NCBI RefSeq assembly: GCF_000612505.1
Contig: NZ_CP004078.1
Location: 5,169,001 to 5,233,000 of the forward strand
Direction: 5' to 3'
DNA length: 64,000 nucleotides
DNA from: Paenibacillus sabinae T27
Lineage (GTDB): Bacteria > Bacillota > Bacilli > Paenibacillales > Paenibacillaceae
Shown here: positions 1-9,203 of the stretch, one piece after another
Layout: each line of letters starts with the position of its first letter
How positions within the stretch are numbered: position 1 is the first letter of the stretch
Made by a program: the position numbers and the translations under genes
Notes under the pieces: generated by a model
Told to the model about the DNA's origin: nothing
The model's database searches: none
What the model saw: the letters and a program-made list of their open reading frames with translations, nothing else

Positions 1-82
1 CTGCGGTCAAAAGGGTAAGCAAAACGTGAAAAAGAGGATGTATCCTGCGATGATTAGTATAGTTTTGAGATTGCTGACTCAT
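1..82 (-). CDS. DUF6526-like protein, N-terminal fragment cut by window edge
   Basis: Only the first 27 codons lie in the window. The minus strand has a GGGGGAGAG ribosome site followed by an ATG at 82, and the peptide begins MSQQSQNYTNHRRIHPLFH before running off the edge. The pattern of Asn-Tyr, Asn-His-Arg and His-Pro-Leu-Phe-His, followed by a hydrophobic run, resembles the start of the DUF6526 family of small membrane proteins as I remember it. The match rests on a very short stretch, so the family is tentative; that a gene starts here is more certain. Confidence 0.45.
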   Translation of the reverse strand, partial: MSQQSQNYTNHRRIHPLFHVLLTLLTA

Positions 83-112
83 TTCTCTCCCCCATTTTAA
101 TGGTTATCTGCG

Positions 113-457
113 TTATACCTTTTTGACAAATTCGGATTTCAAACTCATCGCCCCAAACCCGTCAATTTTGCAATCAATATCATGATCCCCATCAACTAAA
201 CGTATATTTTTCACTTTTGTCCCTACTTTTAAAACGGATGAACTTCCTTTTACTTTAAGGTCTTTGATTATGGTCACTGTATCCCCATCGTTTAAAATAT
301 TGCCGTTAGCATCTTTGATAATCCTTTGATCTTGAGCGGTCTCAGGTTCTGATTCTAAAGACCACTCATGAGCACATTCCGGGCAAACATAAAGACCTCT
401 GTCTTCGTAGGTATATTCGGAATTACATTTTGGACAATTGGGCAAATTAGACAACAC
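113..457 (-). CDS. yjdM: YjdM/PhnA-family zinc-ribbon protein
   Basis: This 114-residue protein has the usual length and build of the YjdM (formerly PhnA) family. An N-terminal zinc ribbon has two CxxC knuckles (CPKC near residue 8 and CPEC near 25). It is followed by the conserved domain with [13 protein letters not shown] and KDLKVKGSS, ending [15 protein letters not shown]. The start is a GTG at 457, placed about seven bases after GGAGGAA. The old link to phosphonate use is weak and the true function in this family is unsettled. It stands alone between the edge gene and the downstream kinase, with no phn genes nearby. Confidence 0.9.
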   Translation of the reverse strand: MLSNLPNCPKCNSEYTYEDRGLYVCPECAHEWSLESEPETAQDQRIIKDANGNILNDGDTVTIIKDLKVKGSSSVLKVGTKVKNIRLVDGDHDIDCKIDGFGAMSLKSEFVKKV

Positions 458-518
458 TACATTCCTCCATTCGTTACATCCATACTAACATAACCTACCA
501 CTATGCTGTAAACGGCAT

Positions 519-1757
519 TTAAGTAGGGATGGTTATGACAAATGTTGTGCCTTTGCCTTTTTCACTGTCGACTTCAATATTTCCTTTGACCTTATGGATG
601 GCGCTATAGGCCATGAGCATCCCAAGACCCGTCCCTTCAGCTTTCGTGGAATAGTAGGGTTTGCCGAGACGCGATATTTCTTCTTTGGTCATGCCGATTC
701 CGGTGTCCTGGATACTGATCACGATGTTATGCTTCTTCTCTATTATATCGATGGACAGCGTGCCGCCGCCCTTCTCTTTCATCGCTTCGATCGCGTTCTT
801 GTACAGGTTAATCAAACATTGCTGGATCTGGTTCCGGTCGTAGCTTTTATTTAACGAGTTATTGAAGTTATATTTGACCTCGACTTGATGGATCGTGGCA
901 TATGGCAGGATTAAATTTTTGGTATACTCCGACTCCGCTCTCAGGTTGGAATAGACCATATTTTCGGACTGCGGCTTGGCAAAAGATAAATAATCGCTGA
1001 CGATTTGCTCCGCCCGATTAAGCTCCTGCAAAGATAATTCGATATAACCTTTTTCAACCGGTGTGAGGGTCTTCGATTTATTCAAAAGCTGCAGAAAACC
1101 GCCGGTAACGGTAAGTGGATTCCGGATTTCATGGGAAACGCTGGCCGCAAGCTCGCTGACGACATTTAGTCTCTCCGATTGCAAAAACCGGTCCCGATTC
1201 TTAATATTGGCAATGATCTGCTCGATCAGGAGCACAATGATGCACATCACCCCGACATGAGTCGTTACGGCATAGAAGGTGAGCGTCCAGAACGGCCAAT
1301 CGAGTGTACCCACAATCCAGCTTAAAATAGCGAGGTAAAATCCCATGGTAAGCACAGAAATTATGGTGGCGCTGACGATTCGGCTTTTCGGATCCAACTT
1401 CAAAAATTTGTTATTGAATAACGGTATCAGTGCAAAGATGGCCGTTGAATAAAGGAACGAAGGAATCGTCCCGCTGCCTCCTACATAGAACCGGTAAATA
1501 TTTAACACGATATAGAGCGGGAGAACATTCTTGTATCCTCCGTAAAGGGCCACGATAATAAACGGGATATATCTTAAATCAAAAATAAAGCCCATTTCCA
1601 GCTTGATAGGTTTGGCAATACAAAGAATCATTGTGACGGCCGATAGCAAAATGAGCATTTTTCGATTATAGGAATGGGTCCGGTTTTCGAAAAAAATCAG
1701 AACGAATAGAACAGGTAAGAGTAAAAACAGGAAATTGAGCAGTAAAGTTTCTAACAA
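519..1757 (-). CDS. KinB-like membrane sensor histidine kinase
   Basis: The N-terminal ~200 residues hold several membrane helices of the 5TM-LYT sensor type, including the stretch with GGYKNVLPLYIVLNIYRF. The C-terminal half is a histidine kinase core: H-box SHEIRNPLTVTGGFLQLL, N-box LINLYKNAIEAM, and ATP-lid motifs DTGIGM and GTGLGM. This architecture is that of KinB and related sporulation kinases that phosphorylate Spo0F. No response regulator lies beside it, which suits an orphan phosphorelay kinase. I prefer a TTG start at 1757, seven bases after AAAGGAAG, over the in-frame GTG at 1781, which lacks a ribosome site. The signal sensed is unknown. Confidence 0.85.
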   Translation of the reverse strand: MLETLLLNFLFLLLPVLFVLIFFENRTHSYNRKMLILLSAVTMILCIAKPIKLEMGFIFDLRYIPFIIVALYGGYKNVLPLYIVLNIYRFYVGGSGTIPSFLYSTAIFALIPLFNNKFLKLDPKSRIVSATIISVLTMGFYLAILSWIVGTLDWPFWTLTFYAVTTHVGVMCIIVLLIEQIIANIKNRDRFLQSERLNVVSELAASVSHEIRNPLTVTGGFLQLLNKSKTLTPVEKGYIELSLQELNRAEQIVSDYLSFAKPQSENMVYSNLRAESEYTKNLILPYATIHQVEVKYNFNNSLNKSYDRNQIQQCLINLYKNAIEAMKEKGGGTLSIDIIEKKHNIVISIQDTGIGMTKEEISRLGKPYYSTKAEGTGLGMLMAYSAIHKVKGNIEVDSEKGKGTTFVITIPT

Positions 1758-1852
1758 GGCATGACTTCCTTTCGGCCTCACTTAACTAATCCAATGAACA
1801 GGTTAATTTAATTATAAATAAAGATGAACGCGGATTCGATTGAAATTTGGCG

Positions 1853-1858
1853 TATAAT
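1853..1858 (+). promoter_or_regulatory. Probable -10 box for the IF-3-like gene
   Basis: A TATAAT lies 36 bases upstream of the GTG at 1895, within AT-rich DNA. No convincing -35 is seen. Because an in-frame ATG at 1847 lies at this box, transcription from here would exclude that ATG as the start codon. Confidence 0.4.
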
Positions 1859-1894
1859 GATAATATTAATCATCATTCTTGGGAGGCTTCGTAC

Positions 1895-2410
1895 GTGCCA
1901 GTACTCATTAACGAACAAATCAAGGCATCCGAGGTGGTGCTGACCGGGCTTAATGGAGAGAATTTAGGGATCGTCTCCAGAGAAAAAGCGCTGGCCATGG
2001 CCAGATCCGAACGGGCTGACCTGGTCTGCACTTCGCTTATGAGCAGTCCCCCACCCTGCAGCCTCGTTGCGAAGGGGACAGGAAAGGCGGCTGCCCGGAA
2101 GAGCGCTGCGCCAAGCAAGGCGGACGCCGGACGGGGAGCCGGAGGAGGCGGTAAAGAGAAGGTCAAGGAGCTTCGCTTCACCGCTCATATTGAGGAGCAT
2201 GACTACGACACGAAGCTCCGGCAGGCGGACAAGCATCTGCGCTCAGGCAAGCCGGTACAGCTGGTCGTGAAAGCATCCGGCGCCAAAGAAGCGGCCGCCG
2301 CCAAGGCCGTACTGGAACGGCTGGTGGCCGATCTGAAGGAGGCCGGAGCGAAGGACACGGGCATCCAGACGAGCGGCAAAGGCTCCCAGGTGAAATTAGA
2401 CCCTCGCTGA
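1895..2410 (+). CDS. Divergent IF-3 paralogue
   Basis: The N-terminus (VLINEQIKASEVVLTGLNGENLGIVS) and the later VKELRFTAHIEEHDYDTKLRQADKHL match the two domains of initiation factor IF-3. The rest is unusual. The inter-domain linker is Ala/Gly-rich, and the C-domain segment that normally carries basic 30S-contact residues (the GRAITH-type region) is replaced by an alanine-rich helix (GAKEAAAAKAVLERLV). The normal hydrophobic core SSPPPC is kept where IF-3 has KPPVC. The start is a GTG at 1895, eight bases after GGGAGG. True infC sits with rpmI and rplT, which are absent here, so this is a second copy. It may bind ribosomes in a special state such as sporulation, but that is a guess. Confidence 0.75.
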   Translation: MPVLINEQIKASEVVLTGLNGENLGIVSREKALAMARSERADLVCTSLMSSPPPCSLVAKGTGKAAARKSAAPSKADAGRGAGGGGKEKVKELRFTAHIEEHDYDTKLRQADKHLRSGKPVQLVVKASGAKEAAAAKAVLERLVADLKEAGAKDTGIQTSGKGSQVKLDPR

Positions 2411-2426
2411 ATGCTTTGGGAGAAGG

Positions 2427-2711
2427 TTAACGCTGCTCCCGGTTCGCTAATTGTTCTTGGGCAAGCCGGATCATTTCGCGGACCATGGAGCCGCCGATTT
2501 TACCGCCGACATGGCCCACCGATTCCGTCGTCAGACCGCCATTTTCACCCGGGTGCAGGGAGACGCCAAGCTCCTTGGCCACTTCGTACTTCACGTCATC
2601 CGGCCGATTCGGATCAACGGCGTACCCTTCATGCCGCATCACTTCTGCTTTGAAGGTCTGCATTTCCTGCTCTACCCCCGGCACCGCATATTTTCTCTTT
2701 CTTCTGGCCAT
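2427..2711 (-). CDS. Alpha/beta-type small acid-soluble spore protein
   Basis: Residues ~40-90 carry the SASP hallmarks: KYEVAKELGVSL, the first conserved block that in this family contains the germination-protease cleavage site, and GLTTESVGHVGGKIGGSMVREMI, the second DNA-binding helix. These proteins coat spore DNA in an A-like form and protect it from UV. The N-terminus (MARRKRKYAVPGVEQ, then ~25 residues) is longer and more basic than in the classic 60-70 residue SASPs. It is convergent with the IF-3-like gene, with only 16 bases between the stops. Transcription by forespore sigma-G is expected but I did not identify the promoter. Confidence 0.9.
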   Translation of the reverse strand: MARRKRKYAVPGVEQEMQTFKAEVMRHEGYAVDPNRPDDVKYEVAKELGVSLHPGENGGLTTESVGHVGGKIGGSMVREMIRLAQEQLANREQR

Positions 2712-2902
2712 TCAGATCCACTCCCTCGAAGTCTTTTCCCCTAACATGCCCCGAGGTGGCCGTCTTCATCCCGTTTCGGTCCGGCATAGACATTATAACG
2801 GATTCCCTTCACCATAGCGCGGGCAATATACATTAACAATAGGGAATGCTAAAATGGTCACTATCAAACATTTGTTCTACACAGTTAGAAAGGTGCCGGC
2901 CC

Positions 2903-5900
2903 ATGAACATTCCATTAACCAAACAATCGATCAAGCAATGGTGCGGGCCCTACGCGTATCAAAAAGGCGGCCGGTTGTGCCGCACGAATAAAATTCATTT
3001 TAGACGATTCGACACCGAAGCGCATGAATATACAGCCGAAGTGAACGGCGGAAGCCGCCATGAGGTTCAGCTTACATTTGACAGAAACGGCAAGCCGGAG
3101 GCGGTGTGCACCTGTCCCGCTCTTGGCTCATACGACTCTTTTTGCCACCATATTGCCGCTGTTCTGATCCGTCTCTGTGACATCCAGCTAACCGGCGACT
3201 TTACCGCTCCGCAGATTCCTGCAGATAGTGGCCCCGGGATAACTCCCGGGCGTGCCGAACCGGTTCCCATCACCGAGCGCATTCTCGAACTGTTCGACGA
3301 TAAACCCATTCGCCCCATTCACAATAGAACCCTTGCGGAGACAAGAACACCTCTTAATGTGGAGTTTATTCTCAAGCTGCTCGACTTGGACCAAAAAACC
3401 GCGCTGTTCGGCATAGAGCTTAAAGCAGGCCCCAAAGCCCTATACATCGTTCAAAATATCGCTTCCTTCCTGGATCAGCTTGACCGGGGGGAAAGCTATG
3501 CTTTCTCACCGAGGTTCGGTTACAGCCCGGAGCTTCACACCTTCGGGAAGGAGGACGAGGCCGTTCTTCGGGCCTTGATGGATATGATTCGGGACCGCGC
3601 TGCCTACCGCAAGACGGACCGCTTGCACTCCGTCTACGCTTCGGGCAAAAGCGGCGACCGCATGCTGCTCATTTCGCCGCAGGCATGGGCGGGCCTTCTT
3701 CCCCTGCTGAAGCAGGCGCCGAAGGTCACCGTTATGGACGGGGACCTCAAATATGACGGCGTTAGCCTGTCGGATGAGCCCCTGCCCCTTCGTTTCGAGT
3801 TGGGCGAAGCCGGTTCAGGGGGCGTTTCGCTCTGTGTTCACGGCCTTGAGCAAATAACGGTTATGGAGCCATACGGGGCGGCCTTCCTGCAGGGGAAGCT
3901 GCTCGCGCTCCCTGCCAAACAAGGCAAGCGGCTTGCCGAACTAAAGGCCATTCTTGGCGATTCAGGGGCGGACGACATTCTTATTCCCGGCGGCCAGATG
4001 CAGGCTTTTATGGAAAAAGCCGTCCCCGGCTTCATGAAGCTGGGCAGCGTCCGCATCACCCCGGCCATTGCGGAGCAGGTAACGCAATCCCCGCTTCAGG
4101 CCAAGCTGTACCTGGACCGGGTGAAGGATCGTCTTCTCGCTGCCGTTGAATTTCAATACGGCGAGGTCGTCATCAATCCCCTGGAGGACGACCGTATGCG
4201 GCAGGGGGTGCCGCGCATTCTCATCCGCGACATGGAGGGCGAGCGGCAGATCATTGATATGATCGAGCAATGTCCGTTCACGAAGACAGAGGCTGGATAC
4301 TTCATGAACGATGAAGAAGCCGAGTTCGACTTCCTCTATACGGTTGTCCCACAGCTCGAGAAGCAGATGAAGGTGTACGCCACGACGGCGGTGAAACTGC
4401 GGGTGCACAAACTAAATACGCTCCCGAAGGTCAGTGTGCAGGTATCCGCAGCCGAGCGAATGAACTGGCTTGAATTCCGCCTGAATATGGGGTGGATTCC
4501 GGAAACCGAAATCCGAGGTTTGGTGAAATCGCTGGAGGAAAAGCGGAGATATTACCGCCTGCCGAACGGTTCCTTGCTGCCGCTGGACAGCGCCGAGCTT
4601 CAAGAGATGTCGAGGTTCCTCAAGGACACGGGGCTGCTCTCCACGGATATCATCGAATCGAAGATCCAGGTCCCCCTGACTCGCAGCCTTCACCTGATCG
4701 ATCATGAATTTGGCGGCCTGAAGCTCGACAAGCCGGTGCGTCAGCTTCTCTATAACCTGCGGAATCCGGACAATCTCGATTTCCCGGTTCCCGATTCATT
4801 CACGAAGGTGCTCCGGGATTATCAAATAACAGGTTACCAATGGCTGAAGACGCTTGCCCATTACGGGTTCGGCGGCATTTTGGCGGATGACATGGGGTTG
4901 GGGAAGACTGTGCAGAGCATCGCCTTCATTACTTCCGTTCTCCCGGAGATTCGGCAGCGGCGCATCCCGGCCCTTGTGATCTCGCCGGGGTCGCTTGTCT
5001 ATAACTGGCGCAACGAGCTGCGGAAGTTCGCGCCCGGCATCCGCGTCCTCATTGCGGACGGCACCCAGACCGAGCGGGCGGAGAAAATGCAAAAGCTGGA
5101 GGACGCCGACGTCGTCCTCACTTCGTACCCGCTCCTGCTGCGGGATGCGAAGCTCTATGCCAGGCAGCCGTTCCACACGCTCATTCTCGATGAGGCCCAG
5201 GCCTTCAAGAATGATGCAACGCAGACGGCCCGGGCCGTTAAATCGATCCCGGCCGATTACCGGTTCGCCTTGACCGGAACCCCTGTCGAGAATCGGATCG
5301 AAGAGCTGTGGTCGATCTTTAGCGTCGTCTTCCCGGCATTGTTCCCGGACCGGAAGACGTTCGGCAACTTGACGCGCAAAGAGGTGGCCAAACGGGCTCG
5401 GCCGTTCATGCTCCGCAGGTGGAAGAGCGACGTGCTTGAAGACCTGCCGGACAAAACCGAATCGATCAAGCCGGCCGAGCTGCTGCCCGAACAGAAGAAG
5501 CTGTATGCCGCTTATTTAGCCAAGCTGCAGCAGGACACCTTGAAGCATTTAAGCGTGGACGGCTATCACAAGAGTAAGATCAAAATCCTGGCCGGCCTCA
5601 CCCGGCTTCGGCAAATCTGCTGTCATCCCGCCCTTTTCATCGAAGGCTACAAGGGAGGCTCGGCAAAGCTTACGCAGCTGATGGAAATCGTGGAGGAAGG
5701 TCTCGCCAACCGCAAACGCATGCTGATCTTCTCGCAATTCACGGAAATGCTCGGTCTCATTGGCAGAGCGCTGAGCGGTCAGGGGATTCCGTTCTTTTAT
5801 TTGGACGGGTCTACGCCGGCGCGTGAGCGCGTCGAGCTGTGCGGCCGGTTCAACGATGGCGAAATGGACATTTTCCTCATTTCCCTGAAGGCGGGAGGAA

Positions 5901-6175
5901 CCGGACTAAATTTAACCGGAGCCGATACCGTTATCCTCTATGACCTGTGGTGGAACCCGGCAGTCGAGCAGCAAGCTGCCGACCGCGCCCACCGGATAGG
6001 GCAGAAGAACGCCGTCCAGGTCATTCGCCTGATTACCCAAGACACGATGGAGGAAAAAATGTACGAGCTCCAGCACAGAAAGAAGCTCCTGATCGACGAG
6101 GTCATGGGCCCCGGCCAGGAGGAGGGAGCGTCGGCTCTTACCGAAGAGGAGCTGCGGGAGATTTTGATGATATGA
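2903..6175 (+). CDS. SWIM zinc-finger SNF2-family helicase
   Basis: This ~1090-residue protein begins with a SWIM zinc finger (CTC...FCHH, Cys69, Cys71, Cys81, His83). A long middle region follows that matches the bacterial SNF2-associated domain, and the C-terminal half is a SNF2 ATPase. Walker A is DDMGLGKT, the DExx box is LDEAQ rather than DEAH, motif III is LTGTPVENR, and motif VI is QAADRAHRIGQ. Such proteins are ATP-driven DNA translocases of unknown cellular role in Firmicutes. I chose the ATG at 2903, seven bases after AGAAAGGTG, over upstream ATG 2846. It is followed by a strong hairpin at 6181-6213. Confidence 0.92.
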   Translation: MNIPLTKQSIKQWCGPYAYQKGGRLCRTNKIHFRRFDTEAHEYTAEVNGGSRHEVQLTFDRNGKPEAVCTCPALGSYDSFCHHIAAVLIRLCDIQLTGDFTAPQIPADSGPGITPGRAEPVPITERILELFDDKPIRPIHNRTLAETRTPLNVEFILKLLDLDQKTALFGIELKAGPKALYIVQNIASFLDQLDRGESYAFSPRFGYSPELHTFGKEDEAVLRALMDMIRDRAAYRKTDRLHSVYASGKSGDRMLLISPQAWAGLLPLLKQAPKVTVMDGDLKYDGVSLSDEPLPLRFELGEAGSGGVSLCVHGLEQITVMEPYGAAFLQGKLLALPAKQGKRLAELKAILGDSGADDILIPGGQMQAFMEKAVPGFMKLGSVRITPAIAEQVTQSPLQAKLYLDRVKDRLLAAVEFQYGEVVINPLEDDRMRQGVPRILIRDMEGERQIIDMIEQCPFTKTEAGYFMNDEEAEFDFLYTVVPQLEKQMKVYATTAVKLRVHKLNTLPKVSVQVSAAERMNWLEFRLNMGWIPETEIRGLVKSLEEKRRYYRLPNGSLLPLDSAELQEMSRFLKDTGLLSTDIIESKIQVPLTRSLHLIDHEFGGLKLDKPVRQLLYNLRNPDNLDFPVPDSFTKVLRDYQITGYQWLKTLAHYGFGGILADDMGLGKTVQSIAFITSVLPEIRQRRIPALVISPGSLVYNWRNELRKFAPGIRVLIADGTQTERAEKMQKLEDADVVLTSYPLLLRDAKLYARQPFHTLILDEAQAFKNDATQTARAVKSIPADYRFALTGTPVENRIEELWSIFSVVFPALFPDRKTFGNLTRKEVAKRARPFMLRRWKSDVLEDLPDKTESIKPAELLPEQKKLYAAYLAKLQQDTLKHLSVDGYHKSKIKILAGLTRLRQICCHPALFIEGYKGGSAKLTQLMEIVEEGLANRKRMLIFSQFTEMLGLIGRALSGQGIPFFYLDGSTPARERVELCGRFNDGEMDIFLISLKAGGTGLNLTGADTVILYDLWWNPAVEQQAADRAHRIGQKNAVQVIRLITQDTMEEKMYELQHRKKLLIDEVMGPGQEEGASALTEEELREILMI

Positions 6176-6180
6176 ATGTA

Positions 6181-6213
6181 AAATGGGACATGCATCCGCC
6201 GCATGTCCCATTT
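6181..6213. terminator. Bidirectional hairpin between helicase and oxidoreductase
   Basis: A perfect 13-bp stem (AAATGGGACATGC with its complement) has a 7-base loop and lies between two convergent genes. The A/T ends can serve as U-tracts on both strands. Confidence 0.8.
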
Positions 6214-6236
6214 ATGACAATCAAACGACCATTGGT

Positions 6237-7154
6237 TTAATCGACACTGAGCACAACCTTGCCGCGGCCGTGTCCCGTTTCTACCTCGCGGTGCGCGTCA
6301 GCCGCACGATCCAGCGAATAAACCTTTCGAATATGAATATGCAGCTTCCCTTCCGAATAGAGCTCGACAAGATTTTGCAGCCGGGACGCATTTCGTTTGC
6401 TTCGAATTTCTTTTACCCCTAATTTCTCCGCTTGTGCAAACGCAATGATCGTTCCGATGCGGCTTCTATCGTTCGCTATATCGACTGCCGCGAATAAGCC
6501 TTCTCCGCCGGCCGCATCAAGACAAGCGTCTATTCCTTGCGGGGCAAGGAGACGCAATGATTCAGTCATGTTTTCACCGTAAAGAACGGGAACCGCACCA
6601 AGCGATTTCAAATACTCGTGATTCGCTTCGCTTGCACTTCCGATAACGACGGCGCCTCGTTCCTTCGCAAGCTGTACGGCTACGGTGCCAACCGCTCCTG
6701 CAGCCCCGTTGATGAATAAGACATCGCCTTTGGCGACCTTTAGCTCTTCTATGGCGGTGTGTGCCGTTTGCGCAGCTCCAGAAAATCCGCCGGCCACCTC
6801 CCAAGGCATGTCGGTAGGCTTCGATACGATCTGACTAATAGGCACGACGATATATTCAGCATAAGATCCTAAATATTGAAATCCCAGAACGTCCTCCCCT
6901 ATCTCAAATCCGGTCACACCTTCTCCCAGTTGATCTATTATTCCCGCGAACTCGTTACCAAGGACTGCAGGCAATTGTACCGTTACGCCTGGAGGTATAC
7001 GACCTTTGCGTACTAAGCAATCGGCAGGCTGAACACCTGCTGCTTTTACCTTTATCCTTAACGTTCCCTGCCCCGCTTGCGGTATATCGAGCATCATCGC
7101 CTCAAGTACTTCAGGCGGTCCAAAAGAAGCGATCCCCATCGTTGTCATTTTCAT
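6237..7154 (-). CDS. NADP-dependent quinone oxidoreductase-like protein
   Basis: At 305 residues this is a zinc-independent member of the medium-chain dehydrogenase superfamily. It has the GroES-like N-domain (AAGVQPADCLVRKGRIPPG, LGNEFAGIIDQLGEGV) and a Rossmann domain with GAAGAVGTVAVQLAKERGA for NADP(H). No structural zinc cysteines are seen. Such enzymes reduce quinones or enones. It has GGAAGGA before its ATG. It is transcribed away from the LysR gene at 7304, and the gap holds a LysR-type palindrome, so induction by that regulator is likely. Confidence 0.88.
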   Translation of the reverse strand: MKMTTMGIASFGPPEVLEAMMLDIPQAGQGTLRIKVKAAGVQPADCLVRKGRIPPGVTVQLPAVLGNEFAGIIDQLGEGVTGFEIGEDVLGFQYLGSYAEYIVVPISQIVSKPTDMPWEVAGGFSGAAQTAHTAIEELKVAKGDVLFINGAAGAVGTVAVQLAKERGAVVIGSASEANHEYLKSLGAVPVLYGENMTESLRLLAPQGIDACLDAAGGEGLFAAVDIANDRSRIGTIIAFAQAEKLGVKEIRSKRNASRLQNLVELYSEGKLHIHIRKVYSLDRAADAHREVETGHGRGKVVLSVD

Positions 7155-7221
7155 GTTTATCCATTCCTTCCAAAGCAGCTATAATTCCCGGGAACATATG
7201 GACTGCTGCGCACTTCTATTC

Positions 7222-7239
7222 TATAACCAAATTGTTATA
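7222..7239. promoter_or_regulatory. LysR-type operator between qor-like gene and lysR
   Basis: TATAAC, six bases, GTTATA forms an exact interrupted palindrome with the T-N11-A pattern of LysR boxes. It sits midway in the divergent gap between 7154 and 7304. Confidence 0.6.
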
Positions 7240-7303
7240 ATAAATAATATATCTTTCTTTATATGACTCATTCCTTTAAATATATGAATGGGGGGGTGTA
7301 CAG

Positions 7304-8188
7304 ATGGAGTTGCTGCAGTTGCATTATTTTCGGACGGTTGCCAAGCATGAGCATATGACAAAAGCTGCACAGGAACTTCATATTGCCCAGCCCGCGCTTA
7401 GCAAGACGATTGCGCGTCTAGAGAAGGATTTGGGCGTCCCGTTATTCGATCGGCAGGGAAGGCAAATCAAGCTCAATCCGATCGGAATGGCTTTCCTTCA
7501 AAAGATAGAAGTCGCGCTCTCCGCATTGGAGGAGGGCAAGCGGATGGTTGCGGACATGGCAGGCCTCGAAACCGGCAGTATTCACGTGGCTTCGCCTACC
7601 ATAGACCGGCTGTCTGCTCCAATAGGCGAGTTTCTTGACCAATATCCGGATATCCGGTTTCATCTTTCACAAGCCTCGACTGAAGAAATGGAGGAACTGC
7701 TAGAATCCGGAAAAGTCGACTTTGGGTTTACGGCGTTTCCCGTTAGAAAGCCCGGTATCCGCGAGCTTCCAGTGTTCTACGAAAAAGCTTATCTCGCCGT
7801 TCCTCCCGGCCACCGGCTCGCTGAACGCGGAAGTATCGATCTGACTGAAGTGGCGAACGAATCATTTATCGGCTATAAAACAAATCATATCTTTCGAAAG
7901 CGGGATGAGGACCTGCTGTTGCAGGCCGGCATAACCCCCAAATTTGTATGCGAAGTAGATGAACCGGCTACAAAATCCAGCTTGGTAAGAGCCGGTCTGG
8001 GCCTTGCAATCGTAGGTGCCTGCAACAAAAGCGACGATGCCCCTAAATCTCCATTGACGTTGCTTCAAATTGAATCCCCCAGCAGCAAAAGCACGTTCCA
8101 GCTGGTTTGGCATGAGAAGCATTATTTGTCCAAGGCCGCTCTTGCCTTCCGTGACTTTGCTGCGGCCTACTACCAAAAATCCTGGTGA
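7304..8188 (+). CDS. LysR-family transcriptional regulator
   Basis: The protein has 294 residues, the usual LysR length. The N-terminal winged helix is MELLQLHYFRTVAKHEHMTKAAQELHIAQPALSKTI (read in two overlapping parts), followed by the linker helix and a two-lobed substrate-binding domain. The divergent quinone-oxidoreductase-like gene is the obvious target, with a palindromic site between them. Closest in style to YybE/YusT-type regulators. The effector is unknown. The ATG follows a G-rich ribosome site ten bases upstream. Confidence 0.9.
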   Translation: MELLQLHYFRTVAKHEHMTKAAQELHIAQPALSKTIARLEKDLGVPLFDRQGRQIKLNPIGMAFLQKIEVALSALEEGKRMVADMAGLETGSIHVASPTIDRLSAPIGEFLDQYPDIRFHLSQASTEEMEELLESGKVDFGFTAFPVRKPGIRELPVFYEKAYLAVPPGHRLAERGSIDLTEVANESFIGYKTNHIFRKRDEDLLLQAGITPKFVCEVDEPATKSSLVRAGLGLAIVGACNKSDDAPKSPLTLLQIESPSSKSTFQLVWHEKHYLSKAALAFRDFAAAYYQKSW

Positions 8189-8230
8189 TCCGACTCTTTT
8201 CGAAGGGTCTTTTTCATTCTGTAACACGTA

Positions 8231-8263
8231 AAAAGCCCGCATTCCTTAAGGAAGTCGGGCTTT
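8231..8263. terminator. Shared terminator of lysR and spo0M
   Basis: AAAAGCCCG pairs with CGGGCTTT around an inner ATTCCTTAAGGAA repeat. It lies between convergent genes, and T-runs or A-runs flank the stem. Confidence 0.75.
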
Positions 8264-8277
8264 GCTCTGTATTCGTA

Positions 8278-9051
8278 TTAGCTGTATCGGGAGATAAGCT
8301 GATGCAATTGGCTGGCCACTGCATGGACGCCGCGGCGCAGATCATTACTCGTAAAGGTCACGCGGATAAAGCTTTCGTCCGTACCCATGGCTTCCGACAA
8401 GAAACCGCCAAGTCCGCGAGCTCTGCGGTCAATCTGGAGATACAGCTCCAAATTGTCGCCCCGCGGGAAGAACATCACTTCAAGCTCATCCAGCTCGCCG
8501 CGAAACTCGCGGGTTGGCACATACTCGAATTCCTGTACGAAGGGCAAGCCTGCTCCAAGACGAGGAGCATACTCGTTGGACACTTCGCGCAGCCTGAAGC
8601 CCAGCTCGTCCAGCGCGCCAAATACCACCTGCATGTTATCGCTTGGCAGTACCTCAAGATAATCATGGTCGCTTGGGTCCAGCGCCATCTTGATATCCAG
8701 CCCGGTCATCAGCCATACCGGTGTGTTGCGGTATGATACAGGCGCACGCTCGGGGACAGTCATTTCGAACGGAATTTCCCGAGTCTCCCCGGCCTGCAGC
8801 AATAATCCCTCCGTAATCAGGATGCGCGCGATTTCTACTTCATGAGTTACCTTTCGATCATTATCTTCTTTTTCATATTGCGTCTTTACATAGATGTAAA
8901 TCTTGTCAATTTGCTGTTCCACCTGGCCCCCGCGAACGGATACCACTCCGCGCAGCGTTCCGCCAGCGACTATCTGCGCCTCCTCCAGCCGAGTGTCCAC
9001 TTTAGCCGACCCGATGCCGACGCTTGCCAATACTTTTTTGAACATAGACAT
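8278..9051 (-). CDS. spo0M: Sporulation-control protein Spo0M
   Basis: The sequence MSMFKKVLASVGIGSAKVDTRL followed by an arrestin-like beta-sandwich (GGTLRGVVSVRGGQVEQQIDKIYIYVKTQYEKE) is typical of Spo0M, which affects early sporulation and cell-shape proteins in Bacillus. At 257 residues it has the expected length. I place the start at ATG 9051, nine bases after GGAGGGGG; an in-frame upstream codon at 9072 lacks a ribosome site. It is a single-gene unit converging with the LysR gene. Confidence 0.93.
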   Translation of the reverse strand: MSMFKKVLASVGIGSAKVDTRLEEAQIVAGGTLRGVVSVRGGQVEQQIDKIYIYVKTQYEKEDNDRKVTHEVEIARILITEGLLLQAGETREIPFEMTVPERAPVSYRNTPVWLMTGLDIKMALDPSDHDYLEVLPSDNMQVVFGALDELGFRLREVSNEYAPRLGAGLPFVQEFEYVPTREFRGELDELEVMFFPRGDNLELYLQIDRRARGLGGFLSEAMGTDESFIRVTFTSNDLRRGVHAVASQLHQLISRYS

Positions 9052-9203
9052 GTACCGGTTCCCCCTCCGCAATAATTCATCCTTGCAAGACGTTCATGCT
9101 ATGCACTACGCAGCATCCGGCTGATCCGTTTCAGCCAAGAACGAACTTTAAACTGGGCAAACGCATATTATGCAAAGAAGTTCTTATTGAAGGAGTGAAT
9201 CAA

